Shown: positions 26,539 to 36,011, numbered from the stretch's first letter. The stretch: DNA of 64,000 nucleotides from Bacteroidales bacterium (GCA_012519055.1 JAAYQU010000031.1:62001-126000); one strand, 5' to 3'. A program made the numbers and translations. Notes: generated by a model from the letters alone, not told the origin.

Positions 26539-26560
26539 CCAATGTGTTAAGGATAAATAA

Positions 26561-26596
26561 AAAGAGTTGGCTCGGAAAAGAAGTCAACTCTTTTTT
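26561..26596 (+). terminator. Terminator after the Omp28-like gene
   Basis: Stem AAAGAGTTGGC (26561-26571) / GTCAACTCTTT (26583-26593), one G-T wobble, followed by T residues to 26596. Confidence 0.75.
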
Positions 26597-26747
26597 GTAA
26601 TTAGCAATTGAGCTAAAGGATAAAAGTTGAAAAGGGAATCGGGTGTTGAGTGGAATCGAAACTCTGTTCTCTCTCGGGAGCGGGAGACAAGTCTGTTCTT
26701 TGTTGAAGACACTGTCCTGAAAATTATTAACTGTCAATTGTACATCG

Positions 26748-27401
26748 TTAATTGCCAGATAAGTACATCCCGACAGCAGCAATAAGTGTTAGAATAATTA
26801 TTATCCCTCCTGAAATTTTGTTCATCCACCAAAGTTGTTTCAAGCGAAACTTATGTCTGAAAAGGTTGACGAAGCCTGTTAACAAAAACCACCAAAATGA
26901 AGCACCAAGAAATACTCCTAAAACAATAATAACTTGAGTTAAAAAAGTATGCTTGTACTCAAATATACCTAATGCAGCGATACTGGCTCCAAAGAAAATG
27001 ATTGTCAAGGGATTGGAAAGTGTTAGAAAAAAAACGGAAATAAAATCTTCAAGCACTCCTGAGTGTTTTTTTCTTGCTCGTTTGCGAATTTGCTTAGTTT
27101 GGTTGGTAGTAAATATTTTAATTCCAAGAAAAAGCAATACACATATTCCAACTATTTGAAGAATAAACTGATTATCAGTAAAAAACTTTTGCAAGAAACC
27201 TAAACTGAAAACAGCTATAATAGCATAAACAGAGTCGGCTGAAGCAGCTCCCAAGCCCGACACAAATCCTACAAACCTCCCCTTATTGATGGTTTTTTGC
27301 ACACACAACACACCAATTGGTCCCATGGGTGCTGACACAGCAAAACCTATAAGTATCCCTTTTACAAGAATAATAACTGCATTTACTGTCTCTGTAATCA
27401 T
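26748..27401 (-). CDS. LysE-family translocator
   Basis: 217 residues with about six membrane segments. The N-terminal ILIGFAVSAPMGPIGVLCVQKTINKG and GLGAASADSVYAIIAVFSLG match the LysE/RhtB amino-acid exporter family. The substrate cannot be told from sequence. I start at ATG 27401; a TTG at 27416 would add five residues. It is a single gene, divergent from the next (TIGR02757) gene and convergent with the Omp28-like gene. Confidence 0.85.
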   Translation of the reverse strand: MITETVNAVIILVKGILIGFAVSAPMGPIGVLCVQKTINKGRFVGFVSGLGAASADSVYAIIAVFSLGFLQKFFTDNQFILQIVGICVLLFLGIKIFTTNQTKQIRKRARKKHSGVLEDFISVFFLTLSNPLTIIFFGASIAALGIFEYKHTFLTQVIIVLGVFLGASFWWFLLTGFVNLFRHKFRLKQLWWMNKISGGIIIILTLIAAVGMYLSGN

Positions 27402-27465
27402 TATTTTTTGTTTCAAGCCTACAAAGAAATAAAATGTTTGTTAATTTGGCAACATCAAAATTTGA

Positions 27466-28245
27466 ATGTTTATGTTTCAATCCGACAAAGAAATAAAGGA
27501 ATTTTTAGATTTTAAATATAAACTATTTAATAATCAGTCATATATCGAAACAGACCCGATACAGATACCTCACAAGTACAATAGTATTAATGATATTGAA
27601 ATAAGTGCTTTTATAGCATCTCAACTTGCGTGGGGAAATAGAAAGGCGATTATAAAATCTGCAACAAAACTATTAAACAAAATGGGGGATAGCCCATGTG
27701 AATGGCTATTAGATGCTAAAGATGAAGATTATGATGTTTTTGATGATTTTGTTTACAGGACATTTAATTCGTCTGACATTAAGTATTTTATATTTCAATT
27801 ATCGGATATTGTGCAAAATCACTCTTCACTTGGCAATTACTTTAAACTGCTTTATGAAAAGTCGAATAGTGACGTAAAGTCAATGTTGCAACTATTTCGT
27901 GACTCCTTTATGAATAATGCCTCCGAAAAAACTGCACGACATATGGGAAGTATTTCCAAAGGTTCGGCTGCTAAACGTCTTAATATGTTTTTACGCTGGA
28001 TGGTTAGGAATGATAATTTGGGTGTCGACTTTGGAATTTGGGATTTTATTTCACCCAAAGAACTGTTCATTCCGTTAGATGTTCATAGTGGCAGAGTTGC
28101 ACGCAAACTTGGACTCTTAAAAAGAAATGCAAATGATTGGAAATCTGTCGATCTGCTGACAAGCAAGTTAAAAACTTTCGATCCTGACGACCCCGTTAAA
28201 TACGATTTTGCACTTTTTGGATTAGGTGTTTTTGAACGATTTTAG
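27466..28245 (+). CDS. TIGR02757 / DUF2400 family protein
   Basis: 259 residues matching TIGR02757 (DUF2400): ETDPIQIPHKY near residue 25, ISAFIASQLAWGNRKAI near 46, and the C-terminal FLRWMVRNDNLGVDFGIWD...FIPLDVHSGRVARKLGLL. The family is widespread in Bacteroidetes and uncharacterised; the all-helical C-terminus with an LDVH motif recalls the helix-hairpin-helix DNA glycosylase fold, but this is only a resemblance. Start codons ATG 27466 and ATG 27472 are both possible. Confidence 0.85.
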   Translation: MFMFQSDKEIKEFLDFKYKLFNNQSYIETDPIQIPHKYNSINDIEISAFIASQLAWGNRKAIIKSATKLLNKMGDSPCEWLLDAKDEDYDVFDDFVYRTFNSSDIKYFIFQLSDIVQNHSSLGNYFKLLYEKSNSDVKSMLQLFRDSFMNNASEKTARHMGSISKGSAAKRLNMFLRWMVRNDNLGVDFGIWDFISPKELFIPLDVHSGRVARKLGLLKRNANDWKSVDLLTSKLKTFDPDDPVKYDFALFGLGVFERF

Positions 28246-28268
28246 ATATATGATACAGATTTCAATAT

Positions 28269-28276
28269 TATATTTG
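28269..28276 (+). promoter_or_regulatory. -7 element of mntP
   Basis: TATATTTG matches TAnnTTTG. The palindrome at 28277-28304 follows directly, at the expected transcription start. No well-spaced -33 TTG. Confidence 0.5.
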
Positions 28277-28304
28277 TAAGCTAAAACCTGCAGTTTGTAG
28301 CTTA
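28277..28304. promoter_or_regulatory. Palindrome at the mntP transcription start
   Basis: Arms TAAGCTA (28277-28283) and TAGCTTA (28298-28304) around a partly symmetric centre with CTGCAG. Its place between the -7 box and mntP (start 28332) fits an operator, possibly for a manganese-responsive regulator. It could instead be a weak terminator of the TIGR02757 gene. Confidence 0.45.
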
Positions 28305-28331
28305 TACATAATATATACACCTAAATTATAT

Positions 28332-28904
28332 ATGAGTTTTCTATCAGTATTATTTGTAGCAATAGCTTTATCCATGGATAGTTTTGCAGTTTCAATTGCT
28401 TTAGGATTAGGTTGTTGTAGTACAGAATTAAAACATATTTTAAGGGTAGTACTTTTTTTATCTGTTGCTCAAGCTACTTTTGCTTTGCTTGGCTGGCTTG
28501 TAGGAGACTCGTGTTTAGAGTATATAAAAAATTACGATCACTGGTTAGCATTCATTCTCTTGTCAGTAATAGGTGGGCAAATGGTGTATGAAGGGATAAA
28601 AGGTAAAAACAAAGATAGTAATGACAATAATAATGCTGTACCGACAGTAAAATCATTGTTACTATTGTCGATAGCAACATCAATTGATGCATTAATTACA
28701 GGTGTTAGTTTTGCCTTTTTAGATGTAGATATTTTCATGGTTATAGTCGTGATATTGAGCGTAACAGCCTTTTTTACATTTATTGGATTTACTTTTAGTG
28801 GTAAAATAGGGAAAAAATGTGGCAACTATTCTGAGATTTTTGGAGGTATCGTGTTAATTCTAATTGGTTTAAAAGTGTTAATTGAACATACTTTACATGC
28901 ATAA
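28332..28904 (+). CDS. mntP: Manganese efflux pump MntP
   Basis: A 190-residue membrane protein with six segments. It has two symmetric halves, each with an acidic ion-binding motif: SMDSFAVSIALGLG near residues 14-27 and TSIDALITGVSFAF near 117-130. These are the conserved Asp motifs of MntP (DUF204/YebN), which exports Mn2+. The cytoplasmic loop after the third segment is Lys/Asp/Asn-rich (KGKNKDSNDNNN). It is a single gene. No yybP-ykoY-type riboswitch is apparent in its short leader. Confidence 0.92.
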   Translation: MSFLSVLFVAIALSMDSFAVSIALGLGCCSTELKHILRVVLFLSVAQATFALLGWLVGDSCLEYIKNYDHWLAFILLSVIGGQMVYEGIKGKNKDSNDNNNAVPTVKSLLLLSIATSIDALITGVSFAFLDVDIFMVIVVILSVTAFFTFIGFTFSGKIGKKCGNYSEIFGGIVLILIGLKVLIEHTLHA

Positions 28905-29130
28905 ATATATGTATTACTGTAACATATCAATAATGAATATTGAAATTATCATAAAGTCAAACCATTTAAAATGTAATCCAACAAAATTTTTATTCTAATT
29001 ATTGCTTATTAAACTTATTTATTGTATCATTGCAAAGTAATTCCCGTAAGAGGGGGCTTTAAATTCCAAACTTACCCCCGAATCAATCCAAATTAAAAAA
29101 ATATAATTTACATTTTCAAACATTTCCCAC

Positions 29131-30909
29131 ATGTATGATATTTTAGAACTGAACAAGAAACTTGTATCAGAATTGAAGGAGATCGCTACAGATCTTGGAC
29201 TTAAAAAATTTGATGGACTAAAAAAACAAGATCTCATATACAAAATTCTTGATCAACAGGCGATTTTAGCATCAGAAAAAGCAACAAAGAAGGCTGCGAC
29301 GAGCGGAGAAAAAAGACAAGAAAAACGTCCTCGTATATCCACAAATATTGCAAACAAGGCAAAAGAGACTAAACTACTGTCAGAGGTCAAAGCAACTTCT
29401 AGTACTACAGGTCAAAAAAGTACTGGCACTCAGCTGGTAGAAGACAAAAAAAACAGCAATACAGCAAAAAAGATTGACGATAAAAGTCGTAATAAAACTC
29501 AAGGCTCAGCTGAGAAGGACAGAAGTAGTTTGCAAGATAAAGGCAAAAGAGTGCCACTTCCAGATATAGTTGTAGATCAGGACGATACAGAGATTATTTA
29601 TTCCGATGATGCTGAGACAAAAGCTCCTCAAAGCAAAGAGGTTTTAGAGAGCAATGCACGCGAAACCGATGTCTTAGATGCTAAACAAGAAAGTGGTTCT
29701 AAGAGAGGAACTGAGTTGAGAGAATCGGTAAAAGAGCAAAGTCTGGAGAAATCTAAGAACAATCAAAAAAACGATAAACGATACGAATTTGATGCAATAA
29801 TTACCGCCGTTGGAGTACTGGAAATAATGCAGGAAGGATATGGCTTCCTTAGATCATCGGACTACAATTACTTTAACAGTCCTGACGATATTTACGTAAG
29901 CCAATCTCAAATAAAGCTTTTCGGATTAAAAACAGGCGATACGATCGAAGGTCCTATACGACCACCTAAAGATGGCGAAAAGTTTTTCCCTTTAATTAAA
30001 GTTGAAAAAATAAACGGCCGTTCAACAGAGTATATTCGTGATCGTATACCATTCGATTTTTTAACCCCTCTGTTCCCTTTTGAGAAATTTGATATAACAT
30101 CACATGCGGAGTCCTCGTTATCAACTCGTATAGTTGATATGTTCTCGCCAATAGGTAAAGGTCAAAGAGGTTTGATAGTTGCACAACCAAAAACAGGGAA
30201 AACAGTTCTGTTAAAAGAGATTGCGAATGCAATAGCAGCAAATCACCCCGAAGTATATTTAATAATTCTGTTAATTGACGAAAGACCTGAAGAGGTTACT
30301 GATATGGCGCGCAACGTAAGAGGTGAAGTAATCAGCTCCACATTCGACGAGCCTGCAGAAAGACACGTAAGAGTTGCAAACATAGTACTCGAGAAAGCTA
30401 AACGAATGGTAGAATGTGGGCACGATGTGGTTATTTTGTTAGACTCGATAACACGTCTTGCACGCGCTTATAATACAGTATCTCCAGCGTCGGGCAGAGT
30501 ACTTTCGGGAGGTGTTGATGCCAACGCACTACACAAACCAAAACGTTTCTTTGGCGCGGCTCGTAAAATCGAGAACGGTGGTTCGTTAACTATCTTAGCT
30601 ACAGCACTTACAGAAACAGGTTCAAAAATGGACGAAGTTATTTTCGAAGAGTTTAAAGGAACCGGAAACATGGAGTTACAGTTAGATCGCAAACTGTCGA
30701 ACAGAAGAATATATCCGTCAGTCGATATTTTGGCATCAAGCACGCGTCGTGAAGATCTATTGTTGCCTAAAGATACTCTTAACAAAACCTATATTTTGAG
30801 AAACTTCCTTGCCGATATGAATAGCATTGAAGCTATGGAGTTTATGCGTCAGCGACTTCCTCAAACACGTTCAAATGAAGAGTTCCTTTTAACAATGGAC
30901 AAGGGATAA
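29131..30909 (+). CDS. rho: Transcription termination factor Rho
   Basis: 592 residues. Rho is a hexameric RNA-dependent helicase that ends transcription. The N-terminal helical domain ([20 protein letters not shown], residues 7-26) is separated from the RNA-binding cold-shock-like domain ([17 protein letters not shown], from about 224) by about 165 residues of Lys/Glu/Ser/Thr-rich, apparently disordered sequence. The ATPase core has the P-loop [13 protein letters not shown] near 350, [14 protein letters not shown] near 377, [16 protein letters not shown] near 430 and the R-loop region [20 protein letters not shown]. The insertion accounts for the length above E. coli Rho (419). The gene is monocistronic. 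Confidence 0.95.
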   Translation: MYDILELNKKLVSELKEIATDLGLKKFDGLKKQDLIYKILDQQAILASEKATKKAATSGEKRQEKRPRISTNIANKAKETKLLSEVKATSSTTGQKSTGTQLVEDKKNSNTAKKIDDKSRNKTQGSAEKDRSSLQDKGKRVPLPDIVVDQDDTEIIYSDDAETKAPQSKEVLESNARETDVLDAKQESGSKRGTELRESVKEQSLEKSKNNQKNDKRYEFDAIITAVGVLEIMQEGYGFLRSSDYNYFNSPDDIYVSQSQIKLFGLKTGDTIEGPIRPPKDGEKFFPLIKVEKINGRSTEYIRDRIPFDFLTPLFPFEKFDITSHAESSLSTRIVDMFSPIGKGQRGLIVAQPKTGKTVLLKEIANAIAANHPEVYLIILLIDERPEEVTDMARNVRGEVISSTFDEPAERHVRVANIVLEKAKRMVECGHDVVILLDSITRLARAYNTVSPASGRVLSGGVDANALHKPKRFFGAARKIENGGSLTILATALTETGSKMDEVIFEEFKGTGNMELQLDRKLSNRRIYPSVDILASSTRREDLLLPKDTLNKTYILRNFLADMNSIEAMEFMRQRLPQTRSNEEFLLTMDKG

Positions 30910-30914
30910 TAGTT

Positions 30915-30989
30915 AAAAGGTACAAGGTAAAAGTGGATACAGTCATGCGCTGTATACATTAAATATTTTTCTTTTACCATGTACCTTTT
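30915..30989. repeat. Long nested inverted repeat after rho
   Basis: 19-bp outer arms (30915-30933 and 30971-30989) with one mismatch; each arm contains AAAAGGTACA or its complement. An inner stem ATACAG (30937-30942) / CTGTAT (30950-30955) lies in the loop. It can fold as a branched hairpin or cruciform and may terminate rho. Confidence 0.7.
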
Positions 30990-31075
30990 TCTTGCACCTT
31001 GCATCGTTCTTATTTAAAATGATTCTGAATTATTAACAGCTATCGGAGTCATACAAAATCAACATTATTTTTTGT

Positions 31076-31083
31076 TAATTTTG
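31076..31083 (+). promoter_or_regulatory. -7 element of the PFOR gene
   Basis: TAATTTTG matches TAnnTTTG, 47 bases before the PFOR start codon. No clear -33 TTG at normal spacing. Confidence 0.5.
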
Positions 31084-31129
31084 TGCAAAAATCAATAAAA
31101 AGTATATAAATTTCAATAAAAGCATAATT

Positions 31130-34100
31130 ATGAGTCAGAAAAAGAAATTCATTACATGTGACGGTAACTATGCAGCATCGTACATATCTTATATGTTTAG
31201 CGAAGTTGCAGCTATTTACCCAATTACCCCATCGTCAACCATGGCAGAATATATTGATGAGTGGGCAGCAGGTGGTCAAAAAAATATTTTTGGTCGTCCA
31301 GTAAAAGTTGTTGAAATGCAATCGGAAGCCGGCGCAGCTGGAGCTGTACATGGTTCGTTACAAGCAGGTGCATTAACATCAACATATACAGCATCGCAAG
31401 GATTGTTGCTTATGATTCCGAATATGTACAAAATTGCCGGAGAACTTCTTCCTGCAACTTTCCACGTGTCGGCACGCAGCTTGGCTGCACAGGCACTCTC
31501 TATTTTTGGAGATCATAGCGACGTTATGAGCACTCGCCAAACAGGATTTGCAATGTTAGCCACAGGTAGCGTTCAAGAGATTATGGATATCGCTGCCGTA
31601 GCACACCTTGCAGCAATAAAATCAAGAGTTCCTTTCATGCACTTCTTTGATGGATTCCGAACATCACACGAAATTCAAAAAGTTGAAGCACCTGTAATGG
31701 AACAATTGGCAGGTTTAATTGACCAAAAAGCACTTAAGGCTTTCCGCGACAATGCTTTAAATCCAGAACATCCCGTAACAAGAGGAACAGCACAAAATCC
31801 TGATATATATTTCCAAACTCGCGAAGCCGCTAACAAATTCTATGATGCAGTTCCCGATATCGTAGAGCATTATATGCAGGAGCTTAAAAAGATAACAGGT
31901 CGTGAATATCACCCATTTACATATTATGGCGCAGCAGATGCTACTGACATTATTATTGCAATGGGCTCAATTACCGATACTATCAAGGAAGTAATTGATT
32001 ATAAGATTGCTAAAGGTAAAAAAGTTGGTTTAATCAGCGTACATTTATATCGCCCATTCTCAGCTAAATACTTCTTTAAAGTATTTCCAAAATCAGTTAA
32101 ACGTATAACTGTACTCGACCGTACAAAAGAACCGGGAGCAAACGGTGATCCATTATACTTAGATATAGTAGAACTATTTAAAGATAAAGCCAACGCTCCA
32201 GTTATTGTTGGTGGACGCTACGGATTATCATCAAAAGATACCACACCAGCTCAAATGATTGCTGTTTTTGATAACATGGCAGCGAAAGAGCCAAGAAATC
32301 AATTTACAGTGGGTATTAATGATGATGTGACTCACCGCTCACTTCCATTAACGACAGAGGTAAACGTTTCTCCATCAGGTACATATCAAGCTAAATTCTA
32401 CGGGATTGGCTCAGACGGTACTGTTGGTGCAAACAAAAACTCAATTAAGATTATTGGCGACACAACCGACAAATATTGTCAGGCATATTTTGCTTACGAC
32501 TCTAAAAAATCGGGTGGTATTACTGTATCGCATTTGCGTTTTGGCGACACTCCAATCCGTTCTCCATATTTGGTAACAACTCCTAACTTCGTTGCATGTC
32601 ACGTGCCCTCATACTTAGATAAATACGATATGCTTAAAGGTTTGACAAAGGGAGGTACTTTCTTACTAAACAGCGTTTGGGATGTTGAGGAGACAAAAGA
32701 GAAATTGCCAAATGAAGTGAAAAAGTATATGGCTGATAATCAGATAAACTTCTACATTATCAACGCAACTGCTATTGCAGAGGAGATTGGATTAGGCCAC
32801 CGTACAAATACTATTATGCAATCAGCATTCTTTAAAATCTCTAACGTAATACCTTACGATAAAGCTGTTGACGAAATGAAAGATTTTGTTCGTAAGAGTT
32901 TTTCACGTAGAGGCGAAGAGGTTGTTGCAATGAACAATAAAGCTATTGACCGAGGTGGCAACGTCACCAAAGTTGAGGTTCCAGCCGAGTGGTCAAAACT
33001 ACCTCCTACAAAGGTTGAAGCTAAAGCCGATGTTCCAAAATTTGTGAAAGATGTTGTATTGCCGATTATTGCACAAAAAGGTGATGATCTTCCAGTTAGC
33101 GCATTCACAGGTCGTGAAGATGGAACTTTCGATTCAGGTACCACGCAATACGAAAAACGAGGTATTGCAGTAGATGTACCCGAGTGGCTACCGGAAAACT
33201 GTATCCAATGTAACCAATGTTCATTCGTATGTCCGCATGCAGCTATTCGTCCATTTTTGTTAGACGAAAAAGAGTTGGCTAAAGCACCAAAAGATACCAA
33301 AACAATTAAAGCTAACGGTAAAGGATATGAAGGTTTGCAGTTTAGAATGCAAGTTAGCCCATTAGATTGTACAGGTTGTGGTAACTGCGTTGATGTTTGT
33401 CCGTCTAAGACAAAAGCATTGATTATGAAGCCACTAGAAACTCAAGATGCAGAAATCGAACGTTGGGACTATGCAGCTAAAAATGTAACTTATAAAGATA
33501 ATATCACTCCAAAAGATACAAACGTAAAATCTACACAGTTTGCACGTCCATTGTTTGAATTCTCAGGCGCATGTGCAGGTTGTGGCGAAACACCATACAT
33601 TAAGTTAATCACTCAACTATTCGGAGATCGTATGATGGTTGCTAACGCTACAGGTTGCTCGTCAATCTACGGTGGTTCAGCTCCAGCAATGCCATATTGT
33701 GTCAACTCTGAAGGACGTGGTCCAGCTTGGGCAAACTCGCTGTTTGAAGATAATGCCGAATTTGGCTTAGGTATGGCAACAGGAGTGCGCAATTTGCGTG
33801 AGCGTATTGCAAGCCTAATGCAAGATAATATGAATAAAGTTGTACCGGCAACTAAAACAGCTTTTGAAAACTGGATTGCAAATTACAGCAATGCAGAAAA
33901 AACTATAGAAACTTCAAAGGCAGTTGTAAGTGCATTACAAAACGAGAAACACGCTGTTGCAAAAGAGATTTTGGATTTAAAACAGTATTTAGAGAAAAAA
34001 TCACAGTGGATTTTTGGTGGTGACGGTTGGGCTTATGATATAGGTTATGGCGGTTTAGACCACGTATTAGCTTCAGGCGAAGATGTAAACGTTCTTGTAC

Positions 34101-34657
34101 TTGATACGGAGGTTTACTCTAATACTGGAGGTCAAGCTTCAAAATCAACTCCTATTGGTGCAGTTGCTAAATTTGCTGCTGCTGGTATGCGTATGCGCAA
34201 AAAAGACCTTGGTATGATGGCAATGAGCTACGGTTATGTTTATGTTGCACAAGTTGCAATGGGAGCAAGTCAAGCTCAGTATCTAAGAGTTTTAAGAGAG
34301 GCTGAAGCATATCCAGGTCCATCACTTATAATTGCTTACGCACCATGTATCGCTCATGGAATTAGAAGCGGAATGGGAACAACCCAACGTCAACAAATTC
34401 ACGCTGTTGAAAGTGGATATTGGCACCTATATCGTTACAATCCACTATTGGAAAAAGAAGGGAAAAATCCTTTCCAATTAGACTCAAAAGAACCTAACTG
34501 GTCAAAATTCCAGGATTTCTTACATAGCGAAGTTCGTTATACATCATTAAAACAATCATTCCCAGAAGATGCAGCTGAATTATTTAAAGCTGCAGAGGAA
34601 TCTGCAAAATGGCGCTATAACAGCTACAAACGCTTAGCAGAGCAGAAATATGAATAA
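31130..34657 (+). CDS. nifJ: Pyruvate:ferredoxin (flavodoxin) oxidoreductase
   Basis: A 1175-residue single-chain enzyme that converts pyruvate and CoA to acetyl-CoA and CO2, reducing ferredoxin, in the cytoplasm of anaerobes. All domains are present in order: pyrimidine-binding (YPITPSSTMAEYIDEW near residue 30), transketolase-C-like (domain II), the gamma domain with FGDTPIRSPYLV near 478, two ferredoxin-like [4Fe-4S] motifs (CIQCNQCSFVCPHA near 691 and CTGCGNCVDVCPS near 747), CAGCGETPYIKL near 814 and the TPP-binding GDGWAYDIGYGGLDH near 963. The length matches the family. The gene is monocistronic, with its own -7 element and a terminator. Codon use looks adapted for high expression. Confidence 0.96.
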   Translation: MSQKKKFITCDGNYAASYISYMFSEVAAIYPITPSSTMAEYIDEWAAGGQKNIFGRPVKVVEMQSEAGAAGAVHGSLQAGALTSTYTASQGLLLMIPNMYKIAGELLPATFHVSARSLAAQALSIFGDHSDVMSTRQTGFAMLATGSVQEIMDIAAVAHLAAIKSRVPFMHFFDGFRTSHEIQKVEAPVMEQLAGLIDQKALKAFRDNALNPEHPVTRGTAQNPDIYFQTREAANKFYDAVPDIVEHYMQELKKITGREYHPFTYYGAADATDIIIAMGSITDTIKEVIDYKIAKGKKVGLISVHLYRPFSAKYFFKVFPKSVKRITVLDRTKEPGANGDPLYLDIVELFKDKANAPVIVGGRYGLSSKDTTPAQMIAVFDNMAAKEPRNQFTVGINDDVTHRSLPLTTEVNVSPSGTYQAKFYGIGSDGTVGANKNSIKIIGDTTDKYCQAYFAYDSKKSGGITVSHLRFGDTPIRSPYLVTTPNFVACHVPSYLDKYDMLKGLTKGGTFLLNSVWDVEETKEKLPNEVKKYMADNQINFYIINATAIAEEIGLGHRTNTIMQSAFFKISNVIPYDKAVDEMKDFVRKSFSRRGEEVVAMNNKAIDRGGNVTKVEVPAEWSKLPPTKVEAKADVPKFVKDVVLPIIAQKGDDLPVSAFTGREDGTFDSGTTQYEKRGIAVDVPEWLPENCIQCNQCSFVCPHAAIRPFLLDEKELAKAPKDTKTIKANGKGYEGLQFRMQVSPLDCTGCGNCVDVCPSKTKALIMKPLETQDAEIERWDYAAKNVTYKDNITPKDTNVKSTQFARPLFEFSGACAGCGETPYIKLITQLFGDRMMVANATGCSSIYGGSAPAMPYCVNSEGRGPAWANSLFEDNAEFGLGMATGVRNLRERIASLMQDNMNKVVPATKTAFENWIANYSNAEKTIETSKAVVSALQNEKHAVAKEILDLKQYLEKKSQWIFGGDGWAYDIGYGGLDHVLASGEDVNVLVLDTEVYSNTGGQASKSTPIGAVAKFAAAGMRMRKKDLGMMAMSYGYVYVAQVAMGASQAQYLRVLREAEAYPGPSLIIAYAPCIAHGIRSGMGTTQRQQIHAVESGYWHLYRYNPLLEKEGKNPFQLDSKEPNWSKFQDFLHSEVRYTSLKQSFPEDAAELFKAAEESAKWRYNSYKRLAEQKYE

Positions 34658-34673
34658 TTAACAATAAATATTT

Positions 34674-34707
34674 AAAAGGGGTCATCATGAAAATGACGAC
34701 TCCTTTT
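34674..34707 (+). terminator. Terminator after the PFOR gene
   Basis: 15-bp arms (34674-34688 and 34693-34707; AAAAGGGGTCATCAT pairs with ATGACGACTCCTTTT through two G-T wobbles), loop GAAA, ending in TTTT. Confidence 0.8.
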
Positions 34708-34772
34708 AATTTATACAAACAACTTGTTTTCAAAATAATATATTTCAAACGCTCAAAAAATTATTTTTAATT

Positions 34773-35225
34773 ATGACTTTAAAAGAAATTTTAGCAATCT
34801 CAGGACAACAAGGTCTATTCAAATTAGTAGCATCATCGAAAAGTGGTATAATCGTTGAAAGCTTGGATAGTGGTAAACGCATGTCGGTACCGACTACTAC
34901 TAAAGCAAGCTCTTTGGAGGATATAGCTATATTTACTCTATCGGAAGATAAGCCTTTATACGAGATACTAATTGCCATTAAGGAAAAGCAACAATCTCAA
35001 CAAGCCATAAGCCACAAATCGGAACCCGAAGCTATTAAACAATTCTTTGCAGAGGTAGTTCCCGAATTTGATCCTGCAAGAGTTTATTTTTCCGATATGA
35101 AGAAAATTATTAACTGGTACAATATTTTGCAAGCTAAGGATATGCTTGATATAGTTAAACCAAGTGAGGAGATAAAAGCGGAAACAGAAGAATCAAGCGA
35201 GGGGGCAGAAGAGAAGGCTGAGTAA
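34773..35225 (+). CDS. DUF5606 protein
   Basis: 150 residues matching DUF5606, a small Bacteroidetes-specific cytoplasmic family: LKEILAISGQQGLFKLVASSKSGIIVESLD at the N-terminus and FDPARVYFSDMKKIINWYNIL near 104. The C-terminal 25 residues are Glu-rich and probably disordered. The function is unknown. The gene has its own terminator at 35254-35281. Confidence 0.85.
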   Translation: MTLKEILAISGQQGLFKLVASSKSGIIVESLDSGKRMSVPTTTKASSLEDIAIFTLSEDKPLYEILIAIKEKQQSQQAISHKSEPEAIKQFFAEVVPEFDPARVYFSDMKKIINWYNILQAKDMLDIVKPSEEIKAETEESSEGAEEKAE

Positions 35226-35537
35226 CAAAGTTTCGTGAATTTTATAACATTGGAAGGGAGAGGTATTAATAACTCTCCCTTTCGTTTTATATCGGGTTGT
35301 GTTCTGGAAATTAGAAATTGAAAATTGATACTACCTAAAAACCAGCAGTTCATTCTTTGTAATCTGCATTAGAAGCTAATTTTTTTACCTTTTGTAAAAA
35401 TAGATGAGTGAAATATTAAGAAGAAGTGATAGATTTGAACTAACACCAAAAAATGGTTTAACAAAATATTTTATTTAGAGTAATCGTTGATTATATATAA
35501 TACTTGCTAACTGTTTAACACTATAATTCTGTACTAA
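35226..35537. other. Intergenic region, DUF5606 / DUF2141
   Basis: 312 bases. It holds the DUF5606 terminator (35254-35281) and a small TTAG-AAG-CTAA hairpin followed by T residues near 35369-35387. No convincing -7 box for the DUF2141 gene and no small gene were found. Confidence 0.4.
35254..35288 (+). terminator. Terminator after the DUF5606 gene
   Basis: Stem AAGGGAGAG(G)T (35254-35264) / ACTCTCCCTT (35272-35281) followed by T-rich sequence. Confidence 0.75.
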
Positions 35538-35966
35538 ATGCGCTTGCTTTTATCATTAATCATAACTTTAAACTTATCAACACTGTTTTCTCAAAGTATT
35601 GATGTTCATGTTACTAACATTAGAAATAACAAAGGCAGTCTAGTTTTTGGAATTTTTAAAAATGAAGAGAATTATAAGAAAGAGGCACACGACATTGAGA
35701 AATCTGTAAAAAAAGAAGATATTAAGGATGGTGCAATAACCGTCACAATCCCGCTTAAACCCGGTACATACGGAGTAACCCTTCTTGATGATGAAAATGA
35801 TGATGGAAAAATGAGCTACAATTTGGTAGGATTGCCCACTGAAGGATTTGGATTCTCTAACTACTACACAAGAGGATTCTCAAGACCAAAATATGATCAG
35901 TTTAAGATCGAAGTTATGGAGACAGACAACGATACCGTTTTTATAAAATTGAGATATATATTTTAA
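35538..35966 (+). CDS. DUF2141 secreted protein
   Basis: 142 residues with a signal peptide (MRLLLSLIITLNLSTLFSQ). A DUF2141 domain follows: IDVHVTNIRNNKGSLVFGIF, PLKPGTYGVTLLDDENDDGKM and GLPTEGFGFSNY. The DDENDDGKM loop looks Ca2+-binding-like. This small beta-sandwich family is exported and uncharacterised. It is a single gene, followed 16 bases later by a GTAGAGAC palindrome. Confidence 0.87.
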   Translation: MRLLLSLIITLNLSTLFSQSIDVHVTNIRNNKGSLVFGIFKNEENYKKEAHDIEKSVKKEDIKDGAITVTIPLKPGTYGVTLLDDENDDGKMSYNLVGLPTEGFGFSNYYTRGFSRPKYDQFKIEVMETDNDTVFIKLRYIF

Positions 35967-35982
35967 TTCCAAACCCTTTCAC

Positions 35983-36011
35983 GTAGAGACGCCATATTAT
36001 GACGTCTCTAC
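35983..36011. repeat. GTAGAGAC palindrome, copy 3
   Basis: 29 bp, identical to the copy at 5514-5542 including the inner C-A mismatch; outer arms GTAGAGACG / CGTCTCTAC. It lies between the DUF2141 gene and the shikimate cluster. Confidence 0.85.

Noticed and set aside
26528-26782. 84-codon minus-strand frame after the Omp28-like gene
   Set aside because: It covers the terminator and the start of the LysE 3' end; no family match or start context.
28246-28331. yybP-ykoY manganese riboswitch upstream of mntP
   Set aside because: The gap is only 86 bases and lacks the conserved loop sequences; a simple palindrome is present instead.
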